Shown here one piece after another: positions 46,180 through 55,479 of a DNA stretch of 64,000 bases. The DNA is taken from the NCBI RefSeq assembly GCF_021462825.1, contig NZ_JAKEEB010000001.1, positions 372,001 through 436,000 on the forward strand, read 5' to 3'. The notes beneath the pieces were generated by a model, which ran no database searches, was not told the origin of the DNA, and saw only the letters and a list, made by a program, of their open reading frames with translations. The DNA is from Streptomyces glomeratus (lineage in GTDB: Bacteria; Actinomycetota; Actinomycetes; Streptomycetales; Streptomycetaceae). Position numbers and translations under genes: made by a program. Each line of letters starts with the position of its first letter. Within the stretch, counting starts at the first letter, position 1.

Positions 46180-46857
46180 ATGACCCGTGTACTGCTCGCC
46201 GAGGACGACGCGTCCATCTCGGAGCCGCTGGCCCGTGCCCTCCGCCGGGAGGGTTACGAGGTCGAAGTGCGCGAGGACGGACCCACCGCGCTCGACGCCG
46301 GGATGCAGGGCGGCGTCGACCTGGTCGTACTGGACCTCGGGCTGCCCGGCATGGACGGCCTGGAGGTGGCCCGGAGGCTACGCGCCGAGGGCCACACCGT
46401 CCCGATCCTCATCCTGACCGCACGGGCCGACGAGGTGGACACCGTCGTCGGTCTCGACGCGGGCGCCGACGACTACGTCACCAAGCCGTTCCGGCTGGCG
46501 GAACTGCTGGCCCGCGTCCGGGCGTTGCTGCGGCGCGGCGCCACCGAGCCGGCGCAGCCGCCCGCCACGCACGGGGTGCGCATCGACGTCGAGTCCCACC
46601 GTGCGTGGATGGGGGACGAGGAGCTCCAGCTCACCGCGAAGGAGTTCGACCTGCTGCGGGTCCTGGTCCGGGACGCGGGCCGGGTCGTCACGCGCGACCA
46701 GCTGATGCGGGAGGTCTGGGACACGACGTGGTGGTCGTCCACCAAGACCCTGGACATGCACATCTCCTGGCTGCGCAAGAAGCTGGGGGACGACGCGGCC
46801 AACCCGCGGTACATCGCCACGGTGCGGGGAGTGGGCTTCCGCTTCGAGAAGAACTAG
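46180..46857 (+). CDS. OmpR/PhoB-family response regulator
   Basis: A 225-residue regulator. The receiver domain has the acidic pocket AEDD, phospho-acceptor Asp52 in LVVLDLGLPGMDG, Thr in LTARAD and Lys in YVTKPF. A winged-helix DNA-binding domain (about 130-222) has LTAKEFDLLRVLVRDAGRVV, RDQLMREVW and YIATVRGVGFRF. It pairs with the histidine kinase starting 217 bases downstream. The start appears leaderless (see promoter feature). Target genes are unknown. Confidence 0.95.
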   Translation: MTRVLLAEDDASISEPLARALRREGYEVEVREDGPTALDAGMQGGVDLVVLDLGLPGMDGLEVARRLRAEGHTVPILILTARADEVDTVVGLDAGADDYVTKPFRLAELLARVRALLRRGATEPAQPPATHGVRIDVESHRAWMGDEELQLTAKEFDLLRVLVRDAGRVVTRDQLMREVWDTTWWSSTKTLDMHISWLRKKLGDDAANPRYIATVRGVGFRFEKN

Positions 46858-46936
46858 GTGCCGTCGGGCTCGGCCGGGCGGGCGGGGCGCGGTCGGCGTG
46901 GCTACGCGCGTCACGCCGCCACGGCCGCGCGTCCGT

Positions 46937-46980
46937 GACGGCCGGGCCGGGCGACGTCGACGGCCGGGCCGGGCGACGTC
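46937..46980. repeat. 22-bp perfect tandem duplication
   Basis: Two identical adjacent copies of a 22-bp unit (46937-46958 and 46959-46980) beginning GACGGCCGGG and ending GACGTC, in the gap between the response regulator and kinase genes. Confidence 0.85.
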
Positions 46981-47074
46981 ACGGCTCGGCGCCCGTCGAG
47001 GGCCGCCGCCCCTGCGAGGTGCCGGGGAGCCCGGGGCACACTGGTCGTCGTAAAGCCACCGCCCGGAGGGCCTC

Positions 47075-48352
47075 GTGCGTCGTCGTCTCATCCAGTCCAC
47101 CCTTGCGGTCGTCCTCGTCGTGATCGCCGTCTTCGGTGTCTCCCTCGTGATCGTCGAGACCCGGACCATCAGCAACAGCGCCCAGGAACGCGTCGACTCG
47201 GAGGCGCTGCGGCTCGCGAGCATCGTGGACAGCCGGATCCTCGGTGACGAGAAGGTCAACCGCGGGATCTTCAAGGACCAGGTCACCGGGGACAGGTACG
47301 CGCTCATCGACATCCCCGGCCAGGTGCCCATCCAGGTCGGCACCAAGCCGGTCGGCGACGTCATCCACGCCACGGCCAAGGGCGAGCAGGGCGAGACCGT
47401 ACGCGTCGAGGAGCCCCGCTCCACGGTGACCCGCGAAGTCGGCCGTACGCTGCTGATCATCGCCCTGGTCGCGCTGCTCGCGATCGTCGCCGCGGTCCTG
47501 CTCGCCGTGCGTCAGGCCAACCGCCTCGCCTCCCCGCTCACCGACCTCGCGGAGACCGCCGAGCGTCTCGGCTCCGGCGACCCGCGGCCACGCCGCAAGC
47601 GCTACGGCGTCCCGGAGCTGGACCGGGTCGCCGATGTCCTCGACGCCTCCGCCGAGCGGATCGGGCGCATGCTGACGGCCGAGCGGCGGCTCGCCGCCGA
47701 CGCCTCCCACCAGCTGCGCACGCCGCTGACGGCACTGTCGATGCGTCTGGAGGAGATCACCCTCACGGATGACCCGGACACGGTGAAGGAGGAGGCGACC
47801 ATCGCGCTGACGCAGGTGGAGCGGCTCACGGACGTGGTGGAACGGCTGCTCACCAACGCCCGCGACCCGCGTACCGGCTCCGCCGTCTCCTTCGACCTCG
47901 ACGAGGTCATCCAGCAGCAGCTCGCAGAGTGGCGCCCCGCCTACCGCAGCGTGGGACGGGCGATCGTCAGCTCGGGCAAACGGCACCTGCGGGCCGTGGG
48001 CACGCCGGGCGCGGTGGCCCAGGTGCTGGCCGCCCTGATCGAGAACTCCCTCATGCACGGCGGCGGCACGGTCGCGCTGCGCACCCGTGTCACCGGAAAC
48101 CAGGCGGTGGTGGAGGTCACCGACGAGGGGCCCGGTGTGCCGCCGGAGCTGGGCTCCCGCATCTTCGAGCGCACGATCAGCGGCCGCAACTCCACGGGCA
48201 TCGGCCTCGCGGTCGCCCGGGACCTCGCGGAGGCCGACGGCGGCCGCCTGGAGATGCTCCAGGCGAAGCCCCCCGTGTTCGGTCTGTTCCTGTCGCGCAC
48301 CCCCCTGAAGGTGCCCCCGCCGGGCGACGAACCGGAGCCCACGGTCAGGTGA
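47075..48352 (+). CDS. Sensor histidine kinase
   Basis: A 425-residue membrane kinase with a first transmembrane helix (about 7-29), a short extracytoplasmic sensor region (about 30-122), a second helix (about 124-147), HAMP (ANRLASPLTDLAETAERLG), the dimerisation/phosphotransfer domain with His212 in DASHQLRTPL, and HATPase_c with ALIENSLMHG, DEGPGVP and STGIGLAVARDL. GTG 47075 follows GGAGGGCCTC. It is the cognate kinase of the upstream OmpR-type regulator. Its stop codon lies inside the first copy of a 14-bp triplicated repeat. Confidence 0.95.
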   Translation: MRRRLIQSTLAVVLVVIAVFGVSLVIVETRTISNSAQERVDSEALRLASIVDSRILGDEKVNRGIFKDQVTGDRYALIDIPGQVPIQVGTKPVGDVIHATAKGEQGETVRVEEPRSTVTREVGRTLLIIALVALLAIVAAVLLAVRQANRLASPLTDLAETAERLGSGDPRPRRKRYGVPELDRVADVLDASAERIGRMLTAERRLAADASHQLRTPLTALSMRLEEITLTDDPDTVKEEATIALTQVERLTDVVERLLTNARDPRTGSAVSFDLDEVIQQQLAEWRPAYRSVGRAIVSSGKRHLRAVGTPGAVAQVLAALIENSLMHGGGTVALRTRVTGNQAVVEVTDEGPGVPPELGSRIFERTISGRNSTGIGLAVARDLAEADGGRLEMLQAKPPVFGLFLSRTPLKVPPPGDEPEPTVR

Positions 48353-48385
48353 GCCGGGTCAGGTGAGCCGGGTCAGGCGAGCCGG
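48344..48385. repeat. 14-bp tandem repeat, three copies, spanning the kinase stop codon
   Basis: Three units of GTCAGGTGAGCCGG (48344-48357, 48358-48371, 48372-48385; the third has one change). The TGA of the kinase gene is in the first unit. Confidence 0.85.
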
Positions 48386-48421
48386 AAGGCACCGGGCGCC
48401 CGGAGACGCTCGGGCGCGGGT

Positions 48422-48964
48422 TCAGCGGTTGACGCGCTGGCCGTCGTGGCGCCGCCGTTCCGCCTGCTCGAGTATCGACTCCGCACCCGCCACGGCTTCC
48501 CCGGCCGGCATCGCGCGGAAGACCCACGAGCGGTACGACCAGAACCGGAACAGCGTGCCGAGGCCGATGCCGAGGAATTTGAAGATGTTGCTCTGCAACG
48601 GGCTGTCCCAGCCGAACCCGTATGTCGCCACGTACAGCACACCGTTCTCGATCACCAGACCCGCAGCGCTGAACAGCAGGAAAAGCGTCAGCTCGCGGGT
48701 GCGGCCGCTCTTGTCCCGGTCCCGGTAGGTGAAGTAGCGGAACCCGATGTAGTTGAAGACGATCGCGACGATCGTGGCGATGACGCTCGCCCGGACCACC
48801 TGAAGGCCGGTGACGTTGCGCACGAGGTTGAACACCAGGAGGTTGATCAGCAGCCCCGCCCCGCCGACCGCCCCGAACTTGGCGATCTCGCGCAGCAGCT
48901 GCTCGACCTGCCGGCGCACCGCGCCCCGGGGTTTGTCCTGCAGGCCCGTGGAACCACTGCCCAT
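48422..48964 (-). CDS. GtrA-family membrane protein
   Basis: A 180-residue protein with four hydrophobic helices (about 27-48, 59-78, 93-112, 125-145), GAVGGAGLLINLLVFNL near the N-terminus and FNYIGFRYFTYRD. GtrA proteins are thought to flip or present undecaprenyl-linked sugars for cell-surface polysaccharide modification. Convergent with the kinase gene, divergent from purK. No partner glycosyltransferase is adjacent; the GT2 gene 12 kb away is a possible but unproven partner. Confidence 0.88.
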   Translation of the reverse strand: MGSGSTGLQDKPRGAVRRQVEQLLREIAKFGAVGGAGLLINLLVFNLVRNVTGLQVVRASVIATIVAIVFNYIGFRYFTYRDRDKSGRTRELTLFLLFSAAGLVIENGVLYVATYGFGWDSPLQSNIFKFLGIGLGTLFRFWSYRSWVFRAMPAGEAVAGAESILEQAERRRHDGQRVNR

Positions 48965-49156
48965 GGTGTCGCCAGCCCCCGTCGGGTCGGGTCGTATCGG
49001 TCGGTCGGACGCGGCGCCGGTCGGCAGGGCGCGCCGAGCGGTTCCGTCAACCCCGCCATGCTAACCAGCGGCCGTGGGCGGCGCCCGGGGACCACTGTAT
49101 GAGGACGGAAAGAATGCCGCGGGAGGGACGGAAACCGGCCGCCGTGGCGTGGCCGA

Positions 49157-49162
49157 TACCCT
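49157..49162 (+). promoter_or_regulatory. -10-like box placing purK as leaderless
   Basis: TACCCT lies exactly 12 bases before the purK GTG, with no SD between; the same geometry is seen at other genes in the window. The -35 is not clear. Confidence 0.35.
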
Positions 49163-49168
49163 AGGGGC

Positions 49169-50308
49169 GTGACGTTTCCGGTAGTCGGCATGGTCGGCGG
49201 GGGTCAGCTCGCTCGTATGACACACGAGGCAGGCATCCCGCTCGGCATCAGATTCAAGCTCCTCAGTGACACCCCCCAGGACTCCGCGGCGCAGGTCGTC
49301 CATGACGTGGTCATCGGCGACTACCGCGACCTGGAGACGCTACGTGCCTTCGCGCGGGGCTGCGACGTGATCACGTTCGATCACGAGCATGTGCCCACCG
49401 AGCACCTGCGGGCCCTGGAGGCGGACGGCATCCCCGTGCGCCCCGGCCCGGACGCGCTCGTGCACGCCCAGGACAAGGGCGTGATGCGCGCGAAGCTCGA
49501 CGCGATCGGGGTGCCGTGCCCACGGCACCGGATCGTCAGCGACCCGGCGGACGTGGCCGCCTTCGCCGCGGAGGGCGAGGGCTTCCCCGTCGTCCTCAAG
49601 ACCGTCCGCGGCGGCTACGACGGCAAGGGCGTGTGGGTCGTACGGTCGGCCGAGGAGGCCGCCGAGCCGTTCCGGGCCGGTGTGCCCGTCCTCGCCGAGG
49701 AGAAGGTCGACTTCGTCCGGGAGCTGGCCGCCAACGTCGTACGCTCGCCGCACGGTCAGGCCGTGGCCTACCCCGTCGTCGAGTCGCGGCAGGTCGACGG
49801 CGTCTGCGACACCGTGATCGCCCCCGCCCCCGACCTCGACGCGGAACTGGCGCTCAGGGCCGAGGAGCTGGCCCTGACGATCGCCAAGGAGCTCGGTGTC
49901 GTGGGCCATCTCGCCGTCGAGCTGTTCCAGACCCGCGACGGCCGTGTCCTCGTCAACGAGCTGGCGATGCGCCCGCACAACTCGGGCCACTGGAGCCAGG
50001 ACGGCGCGATCACCTCGCAGTTCGCCAACCACGTCCGGGCCGTCCTCGACCTTCCGCTCGGCGACCCCCGCCCGCGTGCCAGGTGGACCGTCATGGTGAA
50101 CGTCCTGGGCGGCGACTTCCCCGACATGTACCCCGCGTATCTGCACTGCATGGCCCGCGACCCCCAGCTGAAGATCCACATGTACGGCAAGGACGTGAAG
50201 CCCGGCCGTAAGGTCGGTCACGTCAACACCTACGGCGACGACCTCGACGACGTGCTGGAGCGCGCCCGTCACGCTGCCGGCTACCTGAGAGGGACGATCA
50301 CGGAATGA
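49169..50308 (+). CDS. purK: 5-(carboxyamino)imidazole ribonucleotide synthase
   Basis: A 379-residue ATP-grasp enzyme using ATP and bicarbonate to convert AIR to N5-CAIR in purine biosynthesis. Motifs: [12 protein letters not shown] at the N-terminus, [10 protein letters not shown], the ATP-grasp segment [20 protein letters not shown], and [10 protein letters not shown] / [17 protein letters not shown] 49169 has no SD and follows a TACCCT hexamer by 12 bases, which suggests leaderless translation. Its stop overlaps the purE ATG. Confidence 0.97.
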   Translation: MTFPVVGMVGGGQLARMTHEAGIPLGIRFKLLSDTPQDSAAQVVHDVVIGDYRDLETLRAFARGCDVITFDHEHVPTEHLRALEADGIPVRPGPDALVHAQDKGVMRAKLDAIGVPCPRHRIVSDPADVAAFAAEGEGFPVVLKTVRGGYDGKGVWVVRSAEEAAEPFRAGVPVLAEEKVDFVRELAANVVRSPHGQAVAYPVVESRQVDGVCDTVIAPAPDLDAELALRAEELALTIAKELGVVGHLAVELFQTRDGRVLVNELAMRPHNSGHWSQDGAITSQFANHVRAVLDLPLGDPRPRARWTVMVNVLGGDFPDMYPAYLHCMARDPQLKIHMYGKDVKPGRKVGHVNTYGDDLDDVLERARHAAGYLRGTITE

Positions 50309-50835
50309 GCCCGGTCGTAGGCATTGTCATGGGGTCGGACTCGGACTGGCCCGTCATGGAGGCCGCCGCCAAGGCCCTCGACGAGTTCGAGATCAGGTAC
50401 GAGGTCGACGTCGTCTCCGCGCACCGCATGCCGCGCGAGATGATCAGCTACGGCGAGCACGCCGCGGACCGCGGTCTGAAGGTGATCATCGCGGGGGCCG
50501 GCGGCGCCGCCCATCTGCCCGGCATGCTCGCCTCCGTCACCCCGCTCCCCGTCATCGGCGTCCCCGTCCCGCTGAAGTACCTCGACGGCATGGACTCGCT
50601 GCTGTCGATCGTGCAGATGCCCGCCGGTGTGCCGGTGGCCACGGTCTCGGTGGGCGGCGCCCGCAACGCCGGCCTGCTCGCGGCCCGTATCCTCGCCGCC
50701 CACGACGAGGAACTCCTCGGCAGGATGCGCGACTTCCAGCACGACCTCAACGACCAGGCCACCGAGAAGGGCAAGCGGCTGCGCGCCAAGGTCGACGGCG
50801 CGGCCGGCGGCTTCGGCTTCGGCTCGGGGAAGTGA
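50305..50835 (+). CDS. purE: N5-carboxyaminoimidazole ribonucleotide mutase
   Basis: A 176-residue class I PurE, converting N5-CAIR to [18 protein letters not shown] and the catalytic His in [11 protein letters not shown] are plain, followed by [11 protein letters not shown] and [14 protein letters not shown] 50305 overlaps the purK stop (ATGA), giving coupled expression of the pair. The C-terminus is Gly-rich (GGFGFGSGK). Its stop overlaps the next gene by four bases. Confidence 0.97.
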   Translation: MSPVVGIVMGSDSDWPVMEAAAKALDEFEIRYEVDVVSAHRMPREMISYGEHAADRGLKVIIAGAGGAAHLPGMLASVTPLPVIGVPVPLKYLDGMDSLLSIVQMPAGVPVATVSVGGARNAGLLAARILAAHDEELLGRMRDFQHDLNDQATEKGKRLRAKVDGAAGGFGFGSGK

Positions 50836-52019
50836 CCGCGATGAGCTCGGTGGAGGCAGCCCGGGAGCTCCTGCGCGCGTTCCCGGTCGTCGACGGTCAC
50901 AACGACCTGCCCTGGGCCCTGCGCCAGCAGGTCCGCTACGACCTCGACGCCCGTGACATCGCCACGCACCAGAACGCCCATCTGCACACCGACATCCCGC
51001 GGCTGCGCGAGGGCGGCGTCGGTGCGCAGTACTGGTCGGTGTACGTCCGCGCCGACCTGCCCGACCCGGTGCCCGCGACCCTGGAGCAGATCGACTGCGT
51101 CCGTCAGTTGCTCGCCCGTCACCCGGCGGACCTGCGCCAGGCGCTGACCGCCGCCGACATGGAGGCGGCGCGCGCGGAGGGCCGGATCGCCTCCCTGATG
51201 GGCGCGGAGGGCGGCCACTCCATCGCGAACTCCCTCGGCACCCTGCGCGGTCTGTACCGGCTGGGCGTGCGCTATATGACGCTCACCCACAACGACAACG
51301 TGGCATGGGCGGACTCGGCGACGGACGAGCCGGGCGTCGGCGGCCTGTCGGCCTTCGGCCGCGAGGTCGTCCGGGAGATGAACCGCCTCGGCATGCTCGT
51401 CGACCTCTCGCATGTCGCCGCCACGACCATGCGGGACGCGCTGGACACCACCGACGCCCCGGTGATCTTCTCCCACTCCTCCGCCCGCGCGGTGTGCGAC
51501 CACCCGCGCAACATCCCCGACGACGTCCTCGAACGCCTCCCCGCGAACGGCGGCGTGGCGATGGTGACGTTCGTCCCGAAGTTCGTCCTCCAGGCGGCCG
51601 TCGACTGGACGGCCGCGGCGGACGACAACATGCGCGCGCACGGCTTCCACCACCTCGACACCACCGCCGAGGCCATGAAGGTGCACCGCGCCTTCGAGGA
51701 GCGCAACCCCCGCCCGGTCGCCACGGTAGCGACGGTCGCCGACCATCTGGACCACATGCGCGAGGCGGCGGGCATCGACCACCTCGGCATCGGCGGCGAC
51801 TACGACGGCACCGCGTTCACACCGGACGGTCTCGACGACGTCTCCGGGTACCCCAACCTGATAGCGGAGCTGCTGGACCGAGGCTGGTCGGCCTCCGACC
51901 TGGCCAAGCTGACCTGGCAGAACGCCGTGCGGGTGCTGGGCGCGGCCGAGGACGTGGCCCGCGACCTCCAGGGGCAAAGGGGCCCGTCGAACGCGACGCT
52001 GGAGCAGCTGGACGGCTGA
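50832..52019 (+). CDS. Membrane (renal) dipeptidase family, M19
   Basis: A 395-residue binuclear zinc amidohydrolase-fold dipeptidase. Metal motifs are [10 protein letters not shown] (His23 and Asp25), the bridging Glu in GAEGGHS, and His in LSHVAATTM and FSHSSARAV, with GIGGDYDG near the end. The S. coelicolor homologue (Sco3058, from memory) hydrolyses dipeptides with a C-terminal D-residue, which fits recycling of peptidoglycan fragments. There is no signal peptide, so it is cytoplasmic. GTG 50832 overlaps the purE stop; ATG 50841 is possible. It completes a three-gene operon with purK and purE. Confidence 0.93.
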   Translation: MTAMSSVEAARELLRAFPVVDGHNDLPWALRQQVRYDLDARDIATHQNAHLHTDIPRLREGGVGAQYWSVYVRADLPDPVPATLEQIDCVRQLLARHPADLRQALTAADMEAARAEGRIASLMGAEGGHSIANSLGTLRGLYRLGVRYMTLTHNDNVAWADSATDEPGVGGLSAFGREVVREMNRLGMLVDLSHVAATTMRDALDTTDAPVIFSHSSARAVCDHPRNIPDDVLERLPANGGVAMVTFVPKFVLQAAVDWTAAADDNMRAHGFHHLDTTAEAMKVHRAFEERNPRPVATVATVADHLDHMREAAGIDHLGIGGDYDGTAFTPDGLDDVSGYPNLIAELLDRGWSASDLAKLTWQNAVRVLGAAEDVARDLQGQRGPSNATLEQLDG

Positions 52020-52021
52020 CT

Positions 52022-52052
52022 CGAGGGGCGCCGCCCGCTGCGGCGCCCCTCG
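52022..52052. terminator. Terminator after purKE-dipeptidase operon
   Basis: A 13-bp perfect stem, CGAGGGGCGCCGC (52022-52034) with 52040-52052, loop CCGCT, between convergent genes. Confidence 0.75.
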
Positions 52053-52059
52053 CCGTCCG

Positions 52060-52578
52060 TCAGGTGAAATCCGCGTACGCCACATGCTGCGCGCAGCTGC
52101 GGCAGCGGAACAGATACGCGGTGGGCTGGCCGTCGGCGTCCAGGGACGCGAAGAACGTCTCGCCCAGGGTCTCCCGAAGGCTCTGCGCGGCCTCCGGATG
52201 GTCCGCCAGCTCCTTGGCGCCCGCGCGCCCCAGATACTCCGCCGCGTCCCCGCAGTGCGTCAGCCAGCGCTCCTGCTGCCAGCCGGAGAAGCCCGGCGTG
52301 CACCGTTCGACGGTACGCACCACCGACTTCGGGGCCTCGCCCGTCACCTCGGTGAACTGCGCCCCGAAGCGCTCCGCCGCGCTGCCGTCCGCGATGCACC
52401 ACGGGCACAGCTCGGCGCGGACGTCCGCCACCGCGTACACGGGTCCCACGTACACGTATCCCCGCCGCAGCCCGCAGCACAGGCACTCCGTGTCCGCCGC
52501 GACCACCGAGCCGGTGGCCAGGGGGTCCGGATGGTACGGAAAGGACGGCAGCTCCGCCGTCGTCGCCGGATCGCTCAT
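52060..52578 (-). CDS. CbrC family (UPF0167) protein
   Basis: A 172-residue CbrC-like protein, beginning MSDPATTAELPSFPYHPDPL. Cysteine pairs CLCCGL, CPWC and CRSC suggest zinc binding. The E. coli namesake is associated with colicin E2 tolerance; the role in Streptomyces is unknown. ATG 52578 is chosen because GGTGGGG lies just upstream on the minus strand; a longer frame to 52635 encodes unlikely sequence through the terminator hairpin. Same strand as the acyl-CoA dehydrogenase gene but separated by a hairpin. Confidence 0.88.
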   Translation of the reverse strand: MSDPATTAELPSFPYHPDPLATGSVVAADTECLCCGLRRGYVYVGPVYAVADVRAELCPWCIADGSAAERFGAQFTEVTGEAPKSVVRTVERCTPGFSGWQQERWLTHCGDAAEYLGRAGAKELADHPEAAQSLRETLGETFFASLDADGQPTAYLFRCRSCAQHVAYADFT

Positions 52579-52604
52579 GTCCCCACCCTGCCGTACGAAG
52601 GAAA

Positions 52605-52626
52605 GGGGCACCCCGCAGGGTGCCCC
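52605..52626 (-). terminator. Hairpin between acyl-CoA dehydrogenase and CbrC genes
   Basis: An 8-bp stem, GGGGCACC with GGTGCCCC. It lies downstream of the leftward acyl-CoA dehydrogenase gene. Confidence 0.55.
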
Positions 52627-52675
52627 GGAAACCACCGCGCGTTGCCGCGACAGACCGCGTGCAACGGGTGGCGCA

Positions 52676-53833
52676 CTACGGCAGGTTGCGCGCCATGACG
52701 ATGCGCTGGACCTGGTTCGTGCCCTCGTAGATCTGGGTGATCTTGGCGTCGCGCATCATGCGCTCGACCGGGTAGTCACGGGTGTAGCCGTACCCGCCGA
52801 GCAGCTGGACGGCGTCCGTGGTGACCTCCATCGCCACGTCCGAGGCGAAGCACTTGGCGGCGGCCCCCTGGAAGGTGAGGTCGCTGTCGCCGCGCTCGGA
52901 CTTGGCGGCGGCCGCGTAGGTGAGCTGGCGGGCCGCTTCGATCTTCATCGCCATGTCGGCGAGCATGAACTGGATGCCCTGGAAGTCGGCGATCGGCTTG
53001 CCGAACTGCTTGCGCTCCTTGACATAGCCCTTGGCGTAGTCGAAGGCGCCCTGGGCGACACCGAGGGCCTGGGCGGCGATGGTGATGCGGGTGTGGTCCA
53101 GGGTGCGCATCGCCGTGGCGAAGCCGGTGCCCTCCTCGCCGATCATGCGGTCGGCCGGAATGCGGACGTTGTCGAAGTAGACCTCACGGGTGGGGGAGCC
53201 CTTGATGCCGAGCTTCTTCTCCGGCGCGCCGAAGGAGACGCCCTCGTCCGACTTCTCGACGACGAAGGCGGAAATCCCCTTGGAGCGCTTGTCGGGATCG
53301 GTCACCGCCATGACCGTGTAGTACTCGGAGACACCCGCGTTGGTGATCCAGCGCTTCACGCCGTTGAGCACCCAGTGGTCGCCGTCGCGCACGGCCCGCG
53401 TCTTCATGCCGGCCGCGTCGGAGCCCGCCTCCGGCTCGGACAGGCAGTACGAGAACATCCCGTCACCCGCGGCCAGCGGCCCCAGGTACTTCTTCTTCAG
53501 CTCCTCGGAGCCCGAGAGGATCACAGGAAGGGAGCCGAGCTTGTTCACGGCCGGAATCAGGGAGGAGGACACGCACACGCGGGCCACCTCCTCGATCACG
53601 ATGACCGTGGCGAGCGCGTCCGCGCCCGCACCGCCGAACTCCTCGGGCACGTGGACCGCGTGCAGATCGTTGGCGACGAGGGCCTCCAGCGCCTCCTGCG
53701 GGAAGCGGGCCTCCTCGTCCACCGCGGCGGCGTACGGCGAGATCTTCGCCTCGGCCAGCGAGCGGATGGCGTCGCGGAGCATGTCGTGCTCCTCGGACGG
53801 GCGGTACAGGTCGAAGTCAGCCGATCCGGCCAA
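52676..53833 (-). CDS. Acyl-CoA dehydrogenase
   Basis: A 385-residue FAD enzyme performing the first oxidation of acyl-CoA in beta-oxidation or branched amino-acid catabolism. Signatures: YCLSEPEAGSDAAGMKT (FAD/substrate site), GVKRWITNAG, RKQFGKPIADFQ, and the C-terminal QLLGGYGYTRDYPVERMMRD followed by the catalytic-Glu segment ITQIYEGTNQVQRIVMAR. The reading frame starts with TTG at 53833 (AGSADFDLYRPSEEH). Divergent from the UDP-glucose dehydrogenase gene with a palindrome in between. Chain-length specificity is unknown. Confidence 0.95.
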   Translation of the reverse strand: MAGSADFDLYRPSEEHDMLRDAIRSLAEAKISPYAAAVDEEARFPQEALEALVANDLHAVHVPEEFGGAGADALATVIVIEEVARVCVSSSLIPAVNKLGSLPVILSGSEELKKKYLGPLAAGDGMFSYCLSEPEAGSDAAGMKTRAVRDGDHWVLNGVKRWITNAGVSEYYTVMAVTDPDKRSKGISAFVVEKSDEGVSFGAPEKKLGIKGSPTREVYFDNVRIPADRMIGEEGTGFATAMRTLDHTRITIAAQALGVAQGAFDYAKGYVKERKQFGKPIADFQGIQFMLADMAMKIEAARQLTYAAAAKSERGDSDLTFQGAAAKCFASDVAMEVTTDAVQLLGGYGYTRDYPVERMMRDAKITQIYEGTNQVQRIVMARNLP

Positions 53834-53870
53834 GGTGTCTCACGCTCCAAAGACGCTGTGCTGACGCTAA

Positions 53871-53884
53871 TTACCGTTAAGTAA
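53871..53884. promoter_or_regulatory. TTAC-N6-GTAA palindrome upstream of acyl-CoA dehydrogenase
   Basis: TTACCGTTAAGTAA in a markedly AT-rich patch, about 40 bases upstream of the TTG start. It is likely to overlap the promoter, as expected of a TetR-family operator of fatty-acid genes; the regulator is not identified. Confidence 0.45.
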
Positions 53885-54007
53885 CCCAAATTTTAGGGGT
53901 ACGCCCACCCGAGTGATACGTGAGCTTGGCGACAGCGGGAAACCTGCCCGCCGAAGGGCCCCGCTATGCTCGGGCACCGATTCACCGCCGCATTTCCTGG
54001 AGCACCC

Positions 54008-55351
54008 ATGAGCCTCAAGATCACCGTGATCGGCACCGGCTATCTCGGCGCCACGCACGCCGCGGCCATGGCCGAGCTCGGGTTCGAGGTACTGGGTCTC
54101 GATGTCGTCCCCGAGAAGATCGAGATGCTCCAGCGGGGCGAGGTCCCCATGTACGAGCCGGGACTCGAGGAGCTGCTGCGCAAGCATGTGGCGGGTATCG
54201 AGGGATCCAGCGGCCGGCTGCGCTTCACCCTGGACTGGGCCGAGCTGGCCGAGTTCGGCGACATCCACTTCGTCTGTGTGAACACCCCGCAGAAGCACGG
54301 CGAGTACGCCTGCGACATGTCGTACGTCGATGCCGCGATCGCCTCTCTCGCGCCGCATCTGAGGGCCCCGGCCCTGGTCGTCGGCAAGTCGACCGTGCCG
54401 GTGGGATCCGCGGACCGCCTGGCCGCCTACCTCGCCGCACACGCGCCCGCCGGCGAGGACGCCGAGCTGGCCTGGAACCCGGAGTTCCTGCGGGAGGGCT
54501 TCGCCGTCCAGGACACGCTGCACCCCGACCGGATCGTGGTCGGCGTGCGCAGCGAGCGTGCCGAGAAGCTGCTGCGCGAGGTGTACGCGACGCCCATCAC
54601 CGAGGGCTCGCCCTTCGTGGTCACCGACTTCCCCACCGCCGAGCTGGTGAAGACCTCCGCGAACTCCTTCCTCGCCACCAAGATCTCCTTCATCAACGCG
54701 ATGGCGGAGGTCTGCGAGGCCGCGGGCGGCGATGTGGCCAAGCTGGCGGAGGCCATCGGACACGACGACCGGATCGGCAAGAAGTTCCTGCGGGCCGGGA
54801 TCGGCTTCGGCGGCGGCTGTCTGCCCAAGGACATCCGGGCGTTCATGGCGCGCGCGGGCGAGCTGGGCGCCGACCAGGCGCTGACCTTCCTGCGCGAGAT
54901 CGACTCCATCAACATGCGCCGCCGCGGCCAGATGGTCGAGATGGCGCGCGAGGCGCTCGGCGGCGGCTCGTTCCTCGGCAAGCGGGTCGCGGTGCTCGGC
55001 GCCACCTTCAAGCCGGACTCCGACGACGTGCGCGACTCGCCGGCGCTGAACGTCGCCGGGCAGATCCACCTCCAGGGCGGCCAGGTCACGGTCTACGACC
55101 CCAAGGGCATGGAGAACGCCCGCCGGCTCTTCCCGACCCTGGGGTACGCCGGCTCCGCGCTGGAGGCGGTCCGGGGCGCCGATGTCGTGCTGCACCTGAC
55201 GGAGTGGCGCGAGTTCCGCGAGCTGGACCCGGCCGAGCTCGGCGCGGAGGCGAGCTCCCGGGTGCTCCTCGACGGCCGCAACGCACTCGACCCCGAGCTG
55301 TGGCGCCGGGCGGGGTGGACCTACCGCGCGATGGGCCGCCCGACGGCGTAG
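54008..55351 (+). CDS. UDP-glucose 6-dehydrogenase
   Basis: A 447-residue NAD-dependent enzyme of the UDP-glucose/GDP-mannose dehydrogenase family, making UDP-glucuronate for surface polymers. Rossmann motif VIGTGYLGATHAA at 7-19, EPGLEELL, GKSTVPVGSA, EFLREGFAV, the catalytic Cys271 in GFGGGCLPKD, and a C-terminal GATFKPDSDDVRDSP. ATG 54008 follows a GGAG site. UDP-glucuronate would feed teichuronic acid or capsule synthesis, consistent with the GtrA, GT2 and LCP genes further along; the link is inference. Closed by a strong hairpin. Confidence 0.95.
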   Translation: MSLKITVIGTGYLGATHAAAMAELGFEVLGLDVVPEKIEMLQRGEVPMYEPGLEELLRKHVAGIEGSSGRLRFTLDWAELAEFGDIHFVCVNTPQKHGEYACDMSYVDAAIASLAPHLRAPALVVGKSTVPVGSADRLAAYLAAHAPAGEDAELAWNPEFLREGFAVQDTLHPDRIVVGVRSERAEKLLREVYATPITEGSPFVVTDFPTAELVKTSANSFLATKISFINAMAEVCEAAGGDVAKLAEAIGHDDRIGKKFLRAGIGFGGGCLPKDIRAFMARAGELGADQALTFLREIDSINMRRRGQMVEMAREALGGGSFLGKRVAVLGATFKPDSDDVRDSPALNVAGQIHLQGGQVTVYDPKGMENARRLFPTLGYAGSALEAVRGADVVLHLTEWREFRELDPAELGAEASSRVLLDGRNALDPELWRRAGWTYRAMGRPTA

Positions 55352-55371
55352 AAAGCAGACGGAAGCAGGGT

Positions 55372-55412
55372 GACGCCGGTCCGGCCGAGGCTCAGTCGGC
55401 CGGACCGGCGTC
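55372..55412 (+). terminator. Terminator after UDP-glucose dehydrogenase
   Basis: A 17-bp perfect hairpin (55372-55388 with 55396-55412) with a 7-base loop, followed by a T-rich CTGTTTGC. Confidence 0.8.
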
Positions 55413-55479
55413 CTGTTTGCATTCTGCCCCACCGCCCCGGCGCACGAGCGGCTCGGGCGCAACCCTGTGAGTCGCACGC

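Noticed and set aside
51305..53884. 859-codon plus-strand frame crossing the dipeptidase end, CbrC and acyl-CoA dehydrogenase
   Set aside because: It overlaps three recognised genes, crosses two terminators and shows no protein-like motifs.
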